Source: Chrysomallon squamiferum
Lineage: Eukaryota > Mollusca > Gastropoda > Neomphalida > Peltospiridae
Direction of reading: 5' to 3'
Assembly (NCBI GenBank): GCA_012295275.1
Contig: CM022679.1
Coordinates: forward strand, 20,090,342-20,154,341
DNA length: 64,000 nucleotides
Program-made: the position numbers and the translations under genes
The notes under the pieces: model-generated
What the model was told of the DNA's origin: nothing
The model's database searches: none
What the model saw: only the letters and a program-made list of their open reading frames with translations
Shown: one piece after another, positions 13,601 to 26,126 of the stretch
Position numbering within the stretch: the stretch's first letter is position 1
Layout of the letters: each line of letters opens with the position of its first letter

Positions 13601-15825
13601 TTATTTATAATAAGAAATGGCAAATTTCAATAAATACTATGAAATCAGGATACTTTAATTTTTTTCTATTTTTGCCATGAATTAAATCTGGGGAAAAAAA
13701 AGAAGAAAGCTACAAACAATCTTGTATGTAAGTAAGCTATGTACCAATTGTAAATATAAAATTCTATTAATTGTTGTCATACTGAGAAATAAATGTGCCA
13801 TCATTTTCTGTTGTTTTCAAAAAATAAAGTACTAATTTATATAAACTAAAAATTATTCTGAAATGTTATCCTATTTTCCACAACATATGTTGCAACAGCA
13901 AATAATGTATAGCTGTAACTAACACATTTTTAGTAATTAAAGTTATGGGTTAATGAATACAGGAGTTAGTACCTGCATTAAGGTCTTCTTTTGAACCAGA
14001 CTGAGCCGGCAAAGTCAGGACAACATTTGAAGCCTTATGCAATTCTGGGCTGGCTGTTTGGCCTTCCTCAGCTTCAAATTCAGATGGGGATGTGGTGATG
14101 TTTTTTGTTTGAGCACTACCATTTTGAGTCAAAGATAGTTCTGGGGTATCTGCAGAATCATCTTCAGAATCCTGCTGAACAAAAGATTACTACAGTTTGT
14201 GTCTGAAGGTAAATGTGTAGTTGTATTATTAAATTAATCTACTGACAAGAAATTCTTCATTTAAACACATACCTATGCTTATGGTAAGCAATTAATTTTT
14301 ACATAAAGCCTTTAAAAAGAAAAGCGATGACAACCAACATCACACTTCATCCACAAAATAATAAGTGCATTACTGAAATGCATATCCAAGCTTGAATCTT
14401 TCCAGTCTTATTATTGAAAGCATATTCAAAACAAAATTAAAAAAGTATTTATCTTAATACCTGATCTTGCAGAGCTGCTAAAACTATCTTCAACCTGTTT
14501 AATTCTTTCAAAGCAATGGGATGCTATAAGATAAATTATAAAATATTAGCCATGTTTGTATTTTTTATAATTAACTTTTTGATTTCTTTTTTTAATAACA
14601 GAATGAATTATGAAAGAAAGCAACAGTTCTTGTGTATACAATTACTATATTTATATGCCAGAAATCAAAATTTCTTCTTCTACTTCGTATTTATTATATA
14701 ATTTTCCATAAACGACCACACAACTAATGTAAATGACTTTTGACAGTAAAGGTGAACTGTAATATGTATTGGTGTGTATAAAGAATACATTGTATACCCT
14801 TTACCTGTGGACATTTCTTTTCCCATTCACTTGCTAAATCAAAAGCCTCTTGGAAATGTCCGAGATGACAAAGAACTTTAACCTTTTTTTCCAAAAGTTT
14901 GTCATTTTCAGGTTCATTTTGAAGAGCTGAAGAGTGAATTACAGATTTCTTACACATATTAAAAAATAAAGAAAAAATGCAACTGGAAGAAAAAGCATAT
15001 ATATTTTTTTGCAATATTACTTATGCATACATATTCACATACACAACTAATTTTTATTATATGAATAGAGATAAACAGTGTTGACAATAAAAATAACAAA
15101 TGTTTTGACCACATTCCAATGTAATAAAGGACTTTAACACACAATAAATTGATGCAGCAAGAAATATTACAAGGCAACATACATTATCTGAATAGCTTCC
15201 AAAGCCAGGTTAGTAGTGATTTTTTTCTTGATTTTTTTAAATTATAAAATACATGTAATCACAAACTATTTATGAATCTATTCAATGTGATAATCATAAT
15301 GGGTGGAAAAATAAAGGTGACAAATCATACCTTCATCACACACATCTAATGCCTCCGAGTATTGTCTCTGAAACATTAAAAATTAAATAATGTATCTAAA
15401 AGAAATTGATATAAAATACATATGACATCTAATATCGACATTAAATTAAGTATAATCAGTATATCAAAAACATGCAGCTGATAATTATTAATTTTAATGT
15501 ATGTTTAAATGTTAATACAGAAAAAAATTACATTTACAATACACATTATAACATGAAGTTGCATCACTAATAGAATGTCAGATAACAAAATTGATAATAA
15601 AATGTTTACCTGTTTGAGCAAGGCCGTGATGTTACTTAGATATTCAGCAAGGGATGTTGCGTCTGATGATGTTTCCAATTTGTCCAAAATGCCCTTTGTT
15701 TGACGGGACAAACCACCATCATCTGATTTGCCTGTGACATCTAAAAGTGTGTCATGTGTTGTTGTACAGGTGAGATGGCCTTCTCCAGCTTCATTGTGGA
15801 GAACATCAGAGGCCCGGTCATCCAT
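1619..15825 (-). CDS. HELZ: HELZ, probable RNA helicase with zinc finger (23 coding exons, 1,691 aa)
   Basis: UPF1-like superfamily 1 helicase; in mammals HELZ binds poly(A)-binding protein and the CCR4-NOT deadenylase. Exons (high to low): 15825-15610, 15367-15331, 14926-14805, 14523-14461, 14174-13973, 13441-13264, 12892-12694, 11871-11764, 11391-11212, 10892-10693, 9857-9681, 9399-9171, 8567-8457, 8245-8121, 7734-7525, 7001-6739, 6309-6191, 5720-5427, 5173-5066, 4787-4712, 4469-4274, 3866-3584, 2998-1619. All join in frame with GT-AG ends. Seen: C2H2-like finger (about 220-243), CCCH finger C-x8-C-x5-C-x3-H (about 270-290), Walker A GPFGTGKT (752-759), DEAA box (882-885), GDHMQ (909-913), helicase-2 segment with [12 protein letters not shown]2 motif LNPLAPEF (1177-1184), Pro/Met/His-rich tail, SYAGVLR near 1626. 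Start: first ATG of the exon, reading MDDRAS; a near-cognate start two codons upstream is less likely. 5' UTR exons are not placed. Human HELZ is somewhat longer, mainly in the tail. Confidence 0.95.
8885..9010. mobile_element. Fragment of a pogo/Tigger-like DNA transposon in a HELZ intron
   Basis: In the HELZ intron between exons 9399-9171 and 8567-8457. Read on the minus strand, the right edge is CAGTAGTACCTCGAGTTC, a terminus of the kind seen in Tigger/pogo elements. The interior has locally raised GC and several CTCG/ACTC motifs. A matching left terminus is not visible, so it is either truncated or only resembles the family. Confidence 0.45.
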
Positions 15826-18476
15826 CACCAATCACATGACGCATTGGTCTAGTGTCAGGAAGCAGACCACATGTGCTGAAAAATGTTCCAAATTTCCATT
15901 TAAATTTTTCAGTTCCCCAAAAGAAAACTTCTATTTTGTGTGTGTGTGCGTGTATGCACATGTTTGTGGACATGCATAATATGCTCATATTAACCATACA
16001 CTACTCTATATTGTTTACTTTTCATATATTATATTAATGATATAAAATAAATATTTTTGAACTGGGAACTTTTTTTTTATGGCTAATGACATCTGATGAC
16101 CCTGATGATATTATTAGTTTGTTTATTTTGTTTTGGTGACCTAAAATCAGCATTATGAAAATGCATATTTGAACTAAATATTTCCCCTTTAACACAAGTT
16201 GTTTTAACACAATGATTCACTGTAAAATATTAATAAATAAACTCTTGTACTGTTTTCTTTTTAAAGGAAAACAGTAAAGTAAATTTAACTTGAGATATTT
16301 ATCCTACTGAAAGCATACAAAGTAATTTGTCTTTTTCAGATATTGTTTGGGAATTAAATCATGTTGAATTGACAATCATTTTAAGATTTTTCTCATTACA
16401 ACTAAAAAATTGCTCTTAAAACAGCATAATAATGGTAATAATAAAACAAATAAAGCGCTCAATTTATTTTTTTAAATATCAAGGAACTGATGATTTTAGG
16501 ATTTTTGAACAATACCAAAATTTCTTTTTCATATGAATATTTATATATTTCACATAAAAAGGTCAGCACTAGCATACTAGTAATTCTAACTAATAATAAT
16601 TAAGATCCCAAGTATCTGTATCTCCATCTGTATGATATCTAATACTTCAGATAAGCCAGTTTCATAAATAAATAAAAAAATTATCTTCTGTACCTATCTA
16701 TTAATATCAACTTTACATAATCTATTAGATCCATTAACGAATGACATTCCAAAAACAACTATGTTCAGAAAAATCTTCTTCTTTTTTTCGTCTCTTTTCA
16801 AAACTAAAATTACTGATAATTTTTAAAACAATACATTTCCTATTAGTTATTACACTGGAATAGGAATCTTACTGTTTGTAGTAAAATTGGCCATTGGTTT
16901 ATTTCTACAATAACTGGCTAACAGAATTTGCTAAACACTGTTTATTCATTTGATAGCATATAATGCATATTACTGCAATAATAACTGAGCTATGGACATT
17001 TCAAAAATGTTTAAAGGTATATAGCCAAATGAACAGTTAAATAATTGATATATATTAAGGATGATATGTAGCAACCAAACATTAGGAAATAGTACTTCTC
17101 AACTGCCAATGTGAACAAAACAAAAACAAAATTTAGTAGTCTTCAAATAATGGGGAAAATGTTACAGTATCTTTTAAACAAAGTACAAAATTGACCTTAT
17201 GTATTGAAAGGTGATATTTTTAATGAGAACAATGAAGTCTTACACCTTTGAAATGTGTGTGTGTGTGAATGTATGCATATGCATGTGTATAAGATAGAAA
17301 AAGGTGTCTGAAGTTGCAATTTAAATTTCTAGTCCTCATTTTTACCCCCACACACACACACATGCTAAACGTAATATCCTTATAAAAAAAACGGTTATAA
17401 AAATTAATTTTTGATACGTTGGAATATCTTTTAATTTTTGTTTTATAGTTATAAACAAAAAACCTTTTGCTGCCATTGTAAGGCCTATTCCTAAGACTTA
17501 GCAAGAAAATGCTACTATACATTTTTACATATAAAGAATTTTTTAACGTCAAAATAAATGTTATTTATAAATAGTATGTTGCTTGTGATAGATCAGTAAA
17601 AGTGTAATATTTGGTAATGGCACTAGTTCAAACTGACACATTAGGTTATTAATAATAAAAAACTGGTCTTGTAAGAACAAAACAATTTTACCAATGACAC
17701 AAGAATTCAACAAATAACAGTATGCTTCATTGAGTCATTAAAAGTTTACAAATACAAAGTACCAATAGATATAGTTTGGACATAGCTTATAAAAAATTGT
17801 CATTTCTATACACAGTTAAACTCATAATCACAGTTCATTGATATTATTATATTTATAGTAAAAACTGGAAAAAACGTTTTACAGAAAAATATTTGATTTG
17901 GAAATGTCACTATGTTTTAACTATGTTTCAGAACTTGTTTCAAGTTTTAGTCTATTGATTAAAACAAGTTAAGTATAAGATGAGGAACCATGATCGAATC
18001 TGGTGTTCTTTTAAAAAATATATAAAAATAGTAATAATAATGAATAATAATAAAAATAAAAAATCGTGGAGGAAAGAAAAGAAAAGAAAAAACATGCTTC
18101 TCTCTTGCCAAAACTGATATCGAATAGCAAAGTATAAATAAAAATCTGATAACCGATTTATCCATCATCCGATTAATGATTTAAAATATTTCAATTAATT
18201 ATTGTTATTTATGAAGATAACAGCTGCTGTTGTGTTCGTATTATTTTCTGTTGATGTAAGAACGTGTTCTCTTTTAGCAGCATGGAGGGAACAAAGATAG
18301 TATGGCGTTGATGTCAAAGCATTTGCAGTACAGTACGATAACCCATTAATAAATAACGCTAGGAAAGGTTGCATTCAATAATACCTACTAATCCCTACAT
18401 TAGCATAAATTTGTCTGCGTTGGTGAAATATATAATTTTCTGTTATGTTCTGTTTGGGTTGCAATCACCTGTTACA

Positions 18477-18504
18477 ACTTCCGGTTGTTTATTTGATGAC
18501 GTCA
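18477..18504. promoter_or_regulatory. Candidate promoter sites: ETS (ACTTCCGG) and full CRE (TGACGTCA)
   Basis: ACTTCCGG at 18477-18484 and a palindromic TGACGTCA at 18497-18504 lie 13 bp apart in a less AT-rich patch between two housekeeping-type genes. ETS and CRE sites are typical of TATA-less, often bidirectional promoters. Motif matches only, with no transcript evidence. Confidence 0.45.
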
Positions 18505-18570
18505 GCTACACTTTCTTGGCTACTATTTAGTAAATATCCATAAACACTATTAGACCGCATGTTATGACAC

Positions 18571-18579
18571 TTTTTTCTT

Positions 18580-18644
<65 letters not shown>

Positions 18645-18669
18645 GTAGTAGTAGTAGTAGTAGTAGTAG
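18571..18669. repeat. Compound T / ATT / AGT microsatellite
   Basis: A pure T run of about 30 (around 18581-18611) passes into (ATT)n and then (AGT)n. It lies just beyond the candidate HELZ/RBBP6 promoter patch. Confidence 0.9.
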
Positions 18670-19774
18670 AATTTAAATATAATTATTCATCATCTGAGAA
18701 ATATATACATACTACATATAATAAACATAATTTCCAAAGCAATGTGTACAGCCATTTATGTTTTATTCTTTAACGATATTCTTTATTATTATTTTAAATC
18801 CTTTATTTTGTACACAACAGCAGAAAATTCACATAGAAATAACACATACACGTAAATATATATAATTAATTATTTTAATCCCAAAACTACATATTAGCAT
18901 GGTATGTTATTATTATCATCATCATTAATGTTGGTGTTCATGAAGACCTGACCTGGAAATGTGAAGATTCGTTTCCTTATGCATGTGTGGCGTTATTGCT
19001 TGGTTATGCTTTAATATTATATCAAATAGAGATGCATACAGAAATTTAATGTGCGGTGATTTTTAATAACTGACTTCTGAATAAACCATAAAACAAAAAT
19101 CTCCAAGACTTCGTGATTTATGACCACAACAAGAAGAAAAAGAAGTAGAAAGAATAAATGGATACCCATTGAGAAAAAATATTGCATTCTTATTACAGTT
19201 CTAAAATAAAACAAATAAAGCTTTGTATTTTAGTGCAAATAATAATAATAATAAATATTGACAATAATTTCGTTTTGATCAATTACATTTTGTTAATATG
19301 TTCTAGGGAAAATTAGCTAATATATATTTCTTCTTAACTTTTCTTATGACATGAAAACACATATGTGTGTTTTGTAACGTTTTAAAATTATTATTTAATT
19401 AGCCGGGTAGAAGCTCTAATAATTTATAAATGAAGTATATTTATGAACAGACAGGTTAAACTATAATTGTGATAACATAATCAGTTTAGTTACTAGTAGC
19501 ATTAACGTATTACTGAACACTGCGAGAATTTGCGTGTTTTAACGTGATTACAATTGTGCTGTGAATGCATGGTGCGCGTTTGTAAATTGTTGAAGTCAAC
19601 AAAGGTGTAATGTAGTTTTGTAATTTTGAAATTTTGTACGGAGTTTCCTTTCACCGCTGAAGACCTCACATCTTTTCTGAGACAAATCACCTACATACTG
19701 GTAGAACTGCTGACATGTAGATGCTGTTTGAAACCTTTGTCACTCGTGGAAACATTTTTATTTGATATTTAAGA

Positions 19775-19785
19775 CGCCATTTTGG
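19775..19785. promoter_or_regulatory. YY1-like site CGCCATTTTGG
   Basis: This matches the reverse of the AAGATGGCGGC/CCAAAATGGCG type core that marks many housekeeping promoters and early 5' UTRs. It lies 228 bp upstream of the RBBP6 start codon, so the RBBP6 transcription start may be near here. Motif match only. Confidence 0.35.
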
Positions 19786-20012
19786 AATATTTACAAGACC
19801 TACATACGTGGAATTGTATTCTACATTTCGACCTTTAAAACTTTAATAGTGTTTTAATATGTCTTGTATATTCAATTAATTGTTTTATCCATAAAATGAT
19901 GTTATCTAAATATGACTGTTATTTTTGTAATCTTCTGAAAAACATCAGTTCATGTTCAATATTTTGAATAGATTTTGTTTGCAAGAAAAGAAAGTGTTTC
20001 AGTACAGTCACA

Positions 20013-23000
20013 ATGTCGTGTGTTCATTATAAGTTCAAAAGTAGCCTAGACTATCAAACAGTTACATTTGATGGACTCCATATTTCACTTGGAGATCTGA
20101 AGAAAGCTATAAGTCAACATAAGAAGTTGAAGCCTGGAGAATACAACCTGGAAATAACAAATGCCCAGACTAGAGAAGGTAATTATCCAAGTACAAAATT
20201 GAGACTCTAGGCTTTTTAATATCTAAACCAAATAATTTCGTCGTTTAAGTTAAAAATAAGGTAAATGTAAGATGGATATTTTTTAAAACCTTTTTATAAA
20301 TAGCATTTATTTTGACGTTAAAAAACGACCTTTTAATTTTTATATAGTGGAAAGGCATCATAATGAATTGCATCAATAATACCAGCTAGTCCAGAATTTT
20401 TAGTTTATTTTGTTGTTTGAGAAATGAGGTAGAATCAGACTGAAATTGAAAAATGTCATCTGGCTAATTTACAATATGGACAAAATAATATAATTTTTTT
20501 GTTTGTTTTAAAGGTAGTTAATATTTTTATTCCCCAATCTTTTTATTTATTTTATTTATTTTTATTTGGAAAATGTTGAAGTTGTGATTTAAGAACCAAC
20601 CATGATGTAAATTGACAATAAATTTTTGTATTAGCTTTATTTCTTTGATTTGTCCAATATTTCAACAAATACAATCATCTTTTTTTCATGATTTTATTAT
20701 TGTTAGATGTATTATGTAGAATGAGAATGATGTTACTGAATTTGATAATCAATTTATATTTTTAGTGTATGTTAACAACAGTGAGCTGATCCCTAGAAAC
20801 TCTTCTGTGATTGTATCAAGAATTCCAATTCAGACAAACACCTCAAACAGTACAAGCAAGGCATGGTAAGTCACTAACATTAATCATCCACTTAACATTA
20901 CACTTTTTTATATACACTGAACACCCATAGCTGTGAGCATTTCTAAATAATGATTATTCACTTGTCATTATGCGTTTTGTAAAATAATCTGAGTGTTTAA
21001 CATTTTTGAATTGTTCAGAACAGAAATTATTAACATGAATATGGTAGTTGAAACATCTTACCTAACTTGATATTGGCCAACACACTGTACAGTATACAGT
21101 GATTCATTCACATTTTCTGCTCTTTGCAAAAATGTCTGATCATTTTTTTTTTAGACTGAAATGAGAGCTTAAATAGTAATACCATTTAACAGCAATTAAA
21201 TTTTTAACAGAATTTCCTTTTAACCAGAAACAAAACATTTATGAAAAATAATAATAAATATGGCCAAATGACTAGAAATTTAATTTTAACATTTGTTTTT
21301 GGCTTAATTTTATAAGTGTTAAATATTAGAAGTATTCTATCAATAACAAAACCATCATAATAAAAATGAAAAGAAACTGTATTGGTGTTTGTTTTTTTGT
21401 GGTAAATTAATCCAGCAGTAATACTAAAATTTTATAATTATCTTTTGATTTTATTAGGTATTCTAACATAAATTGTATATTTAAGGAAGTTGCTTCAAAT
21501 TTATTTCAGCTGCTTGTTAAAGTTGACTGTTGTATTTTCTCCCTATTTAATTTTCATTCATTGATTTAAAAATTATATTGACCTGTTGCTTTTTGAAAAA
21601 TGTGCAGTTTATTCAAATTTTTTTTTATTTATTTTACAGGGAGGCTTTCAAGCAAGAATGTGCCAAAGCAGTACGTGTCTTTTACTTGTTTATTTGGTAA
21701 CATTTTCATTCTTTGTTGTTGGCATTTTTATTTTTCTTTATCTTTTTACCAAGTCATCCTTAAGGTAAGTGTTTCTAATCTTGATAAAAATGCAGATTAC
21801 CATATTTTATGACTTAAATTTCTTTAATGTATTTGAAATATTTTTTGTATATAAGATTGTATTGTAAGTAAATGATTATGCCAGAGCCTCAATAATGTAT
21901 TCTGTAAAATTTGGGTAAGTAACACATTACTGATCTATCTTACAAATAAATGTATAGTATCAAATAATATTTAATAAGTTCATTGTATTGTGTACTTAAA
22001 ATGAACTGATGTCACATAACATTGTCATAAGCATGTTTACATAATGTTATGAATTTCTGAACAACATTGTTGATAAAATGAAATGATAAATTAATATTTC
22101 ATATTAACCAAGCAACTCTGGAAACAAAACATGCCATTACTGTGTGTATAAAAATGGGCATAAATTAGCTGGAAGAAAAATGTTAACTACAATCTTTAAT
22201 TATATTAATATTTAAATGGGTTCTATGCAGTTTAGATACCCTGTTAATGTGTATTTCAGTTCATGGGACATGTTTTGAAAAGTTATAAAATTGCCATATT
22301 AAGAACTGCTTAAAGGTCAGTGTAAAGTTTTAAGAAAATGTAAAGACATATGATATTTGTTGTTTTAAAAAACAAATAAATTATAACTGTTCTGGTAATG
22401 ATATTTTGAATCCTAAGTTGCTTGACATTTTACTTGGCCCAGATGTTGGTGGCCTACAGAAAATATCTAATATACTATTCATAATATGTGATGCAGATTA
22501 TTAATTAATGATAGAATATATATATAGAAAGAGATAACTTTATATGCTTACTTGTGTACCAGGTATATCATTTGTGTTTGAATATAATAATGAAAACAGT
22601 CTGTTGTAATTTTATCAGTGGTCATATTGTTTTTGTGTAACACATCATTTATTTTATTACATTGAAATGTTTAGTTTATATGTAAATTGTTATTTTTAAT
22701 TATATTATTTGTACAGTTATTATAAACAAAATTGTTAAAATTTGAAACTTGTAATATATAGGATAATTTATTTTTAAAAGGTACGTAACCACATTATTTT
22801 ACATTATTATGCAGTATGGTTGCTTGTTTTCATTACATTGTTATATGACTGTTAATCAAGTCACAATGCTAAGTTTTGATATTATATTTACATTTGCCTT
22901 GAATAACTTGCTAGATGTGTATGTGCGAAAAGCATTTTTAGAGCTATTACAATCATAATAGAAATTTCATCAAAAACAACTGAATCATTTCAAAATAAAG

Positions 23001-26000
23001 ATAATAATATTACTACTACTAATAATAATAACTATTATTATTATTAAAAGCTAATGTCATTTCTATAAGATTACGAACACAAAAACAGAATAAAATTACA
23101 GAAGGTCAGGGGGAAAAAAATGTACCTTTTTAAAAAAATCTTTAAAACATTTTTTCTGATCTTGCTGCATTAATATTAAACTAAGAAACAGTTAATGAAT
23201 ATTAATGCTGTTTGTGATATAAACCCATTTAAAGTATGGTTAGTATTTTAATTCCTGTCATTTTTATTTTCTTCATGCAAATTATTGTTTCATTGTATCT
23301 ATATTGAGGCACAAAATTGCAGTTTAGAGCACATTAAATCAAATCACATTAGTTAGTTAATTTGTTTTATCTGGCAAATGTCAAGCATTAAATTCCATTA
23401 TATATTTAATAAATTATTCCACTGGTTACATGATTTCCTTCATTTAAGTAAATTTGGAAAATAAAATGAACACCACTGCTTTTTTTAATAGTAGCTTTAT
23501 TTAAAAAGTTTAATTTTTTTTTTTTTAGTACAAGTTAATTTAACAAATAAATGAAAGTACTTTTGAAGAGTTTATTTGACTTCTTTTTTTTTTTTTTTTT
23601 GAAATAAAATGAAATAACATTTTAGTGAATTAATTATGCATTTTATTTTATTTTATCACATGTTTGAATTAATTTACTATTTTAAATAATTTAGGAGATA
23701 ACAATGTATTTTAATTTTATTAACAATGTAACAAGTTGTGCTTCAAATAAAAAATGTTCAAATCTAGTGTTTGTCCATTGCAGATTGAATGCACACAAAA
23801 TATGCTATTTTATTTCTTGTACATCAGTTTTCATCTAGTCTTTTGAAACTAATTTTTAAAAATTAAAAAGGTTCTTGAATAAAATGACAAAATAGATATT
23901 TTCTTCTAAATTTGATTATTAACACAAACAAAATATTTGTAAAATGACTGTATTAGAATTCAAACTCATTTTTTTTGTTTTATGAAGATTATTCAGAGTA
24001 AATTTTTCACTGATTTTCAGTTATACTAATTTAATTAAAATAGTGAATTTAAGAATAGAAAAATAATCGTTATAGTAATGAAAATACTTGAATAATTATT
24101 AATGAATCTCAGAATATTATATTGATAAATTTAACAAAAAAACTCCAATAACAAACATCAAAATTGATTTACAAGAATTTAAATTATATTTTTTAATGTA
24201 ATTATAAATAAGCATGTATTGCTGATCTATAAAATCAGCCAGTGTCAATTTCCTTTTCCAGAATTAATGACACTATAACTGTAGAGTTCTCAATTGTTCA
24301 ATGTGTGTTTATAGTTTGAACTGCTTTTAAACACAAATTGAAGATTTACTGAATAAAGATAAATTGTACAGAAGTGCTTCAACATACTTCCATTTTGTTT
24401 TATTAGTAATTATATTTATTCATCTCATGTAATCAGCCAGAATGCTTTCATCTCCACTGCTGATTGGTGTTTTCTGTTGGGAGAAAATCTGGTTTAGAAA
24501 ATAATTTGCAGTTACCACTTAGTTGCTGTTATGTGTGACAAACTGTTCAGTGATATTTGGATAAGTAGTCACTTGAACGTCGTTGTTTAGTGATGCCCAC
24601 ATGACTATCATGAAAGTGTACCTTTTTTGCCTATTTACAGTTACAGAGGCATCACCTTTTTTCTTTTCTTTTTTATTATTTGTTTTATTAAGGTACTTAA
24701 TATTAAAAAGCATTTTTTTCAAATCATGGTTATGTTGCACCCAGTTTAACTTCCAACATTTCTTTAATGAAAAAGAAATGTTTTGTTAAAAAATGCAATA
24801 ATTTGGTTAATTATAGGAATCAAATCTTATTAATCTATCTCATCTAGTGCCAGTAATTGGTATTTCAGAGACTGGTATGTGTTTTTCTATAGAAAATACT
24901 CTTTTGACAGAAGAAAATCATAGGTTTCATTTCAAGACTGGCTGAATGAACAAAATTAACATGACAACTAATAACAGATAATTAGCAGCCTCTAATAACG
25001 AGGTATTGACTGTAATGTTAGAAATTAGAATAAATTTATTAAATATATTTTGTAATAACTATTTTATAATAATAACCACTTCTGTAATAAAGGTCCAATC
25101 TGTAACGAGATTTGGTACATATTTGGTTATAAAATTTGAATCATTCTGTAATAAGCTATGTATATGGTCGTATGATATATGCATTTTGATCTAGTGTGAT
25201 ATGATTTAACTTGACTAACAGACATGGTTACTGCATTACACCTCCTCAATGAACCTAATTATAGTTGGGCCTGAGCAGGATAAAGACAATGCCTTAATGC
25301 AGGAACCACTTATTTCTTTTATCCTGCAGACCTAAACAATACAGAAACCAAATAAAACTCTTTTAATAGCTCACTGCTCTTGGTAGTAGTAGATTCATAC
25401 TTATTTATTTCATTGTCACCATGTCAAAACAAAACAGTTCAAAATATATACATGAAATAACTGGTTACTGTCTTCAGATAACAGCTTTAAGGATACAGCC
25501 GATTTCCTAAGATAGTAAATAAGTTATTTCTGTTATCCTTCAATCCAAAATAACAGAAATCCTTTATCAATTCACAGCTTTTGGAATTTGATTCCACCTA
25601 CAAAAACAAAATAGTTCTGATTTGTTTCTGTAAATGAAAACCATCTTCAAAATAATATTAAGATCTAAGCCAGCAATTAAACACTAAAGAAATTATTTAT
25701 ATAGTAATGTCTTGATTTATGTCATTATGCCTACATTAAATTTGCCTTTTTGCTACTTTCCTAGTTACATTTCTCTTCACCAAAATGTCAATACATTTTT
25801 GAACAATGTCACTTAATAATAAAAGTTTAAGAAACAAAAGCAAAATTTTACCTTAGAAAATGTTAACAGTAAAAGCTTTAATTAAAAAACAAAACAAACT
25901 TGAACATAATTAAAAGACATTAAAAATGCTAACTGTAAGATTATAGGCAATTAAGAGGTAAATGATACAATTTTATTAAATATTTTTTTAAAAATTTGAC

Positions 26001-26090
26001 TAAAATGTTTTTATAGAGTTCACCAGATGCAGTTCATCAAATACTGAAAATAAAGAAATTTATTTGTTTTTCATTTCACACCACTAGAGT

Positions 26091-26126
<36 letters not shown>

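Larger units (their letters stand above)
15826..20012. other. Divergent intergenic region between HELZ and RBBP6
   Basis: No supported coding exon. It separates the start codons of two divergently transcribed genes by 4.2 kb, so both promoters and any 5' UTR exons must lie here. A possible splice acceptor precedes the HELZ start (minus strand CTAG near 15855), and another precedes the RBBP6 ATG (TTTCAG at about 19995-20000). Less AT-rich patches at 18200-18540 and 19500-19830 are the best promoter candidates. A long poly(T)/ATT/AGT tract sits at 18571-18669. Confidence 0.6.

Noticed and set aside
24519-24740. Possible small gene inside RBBP6 intron 3
   Set aside because: Overlapping frames on both strands, no splice partners in RBBP6 frame, and composition typical of AT-rich intron.
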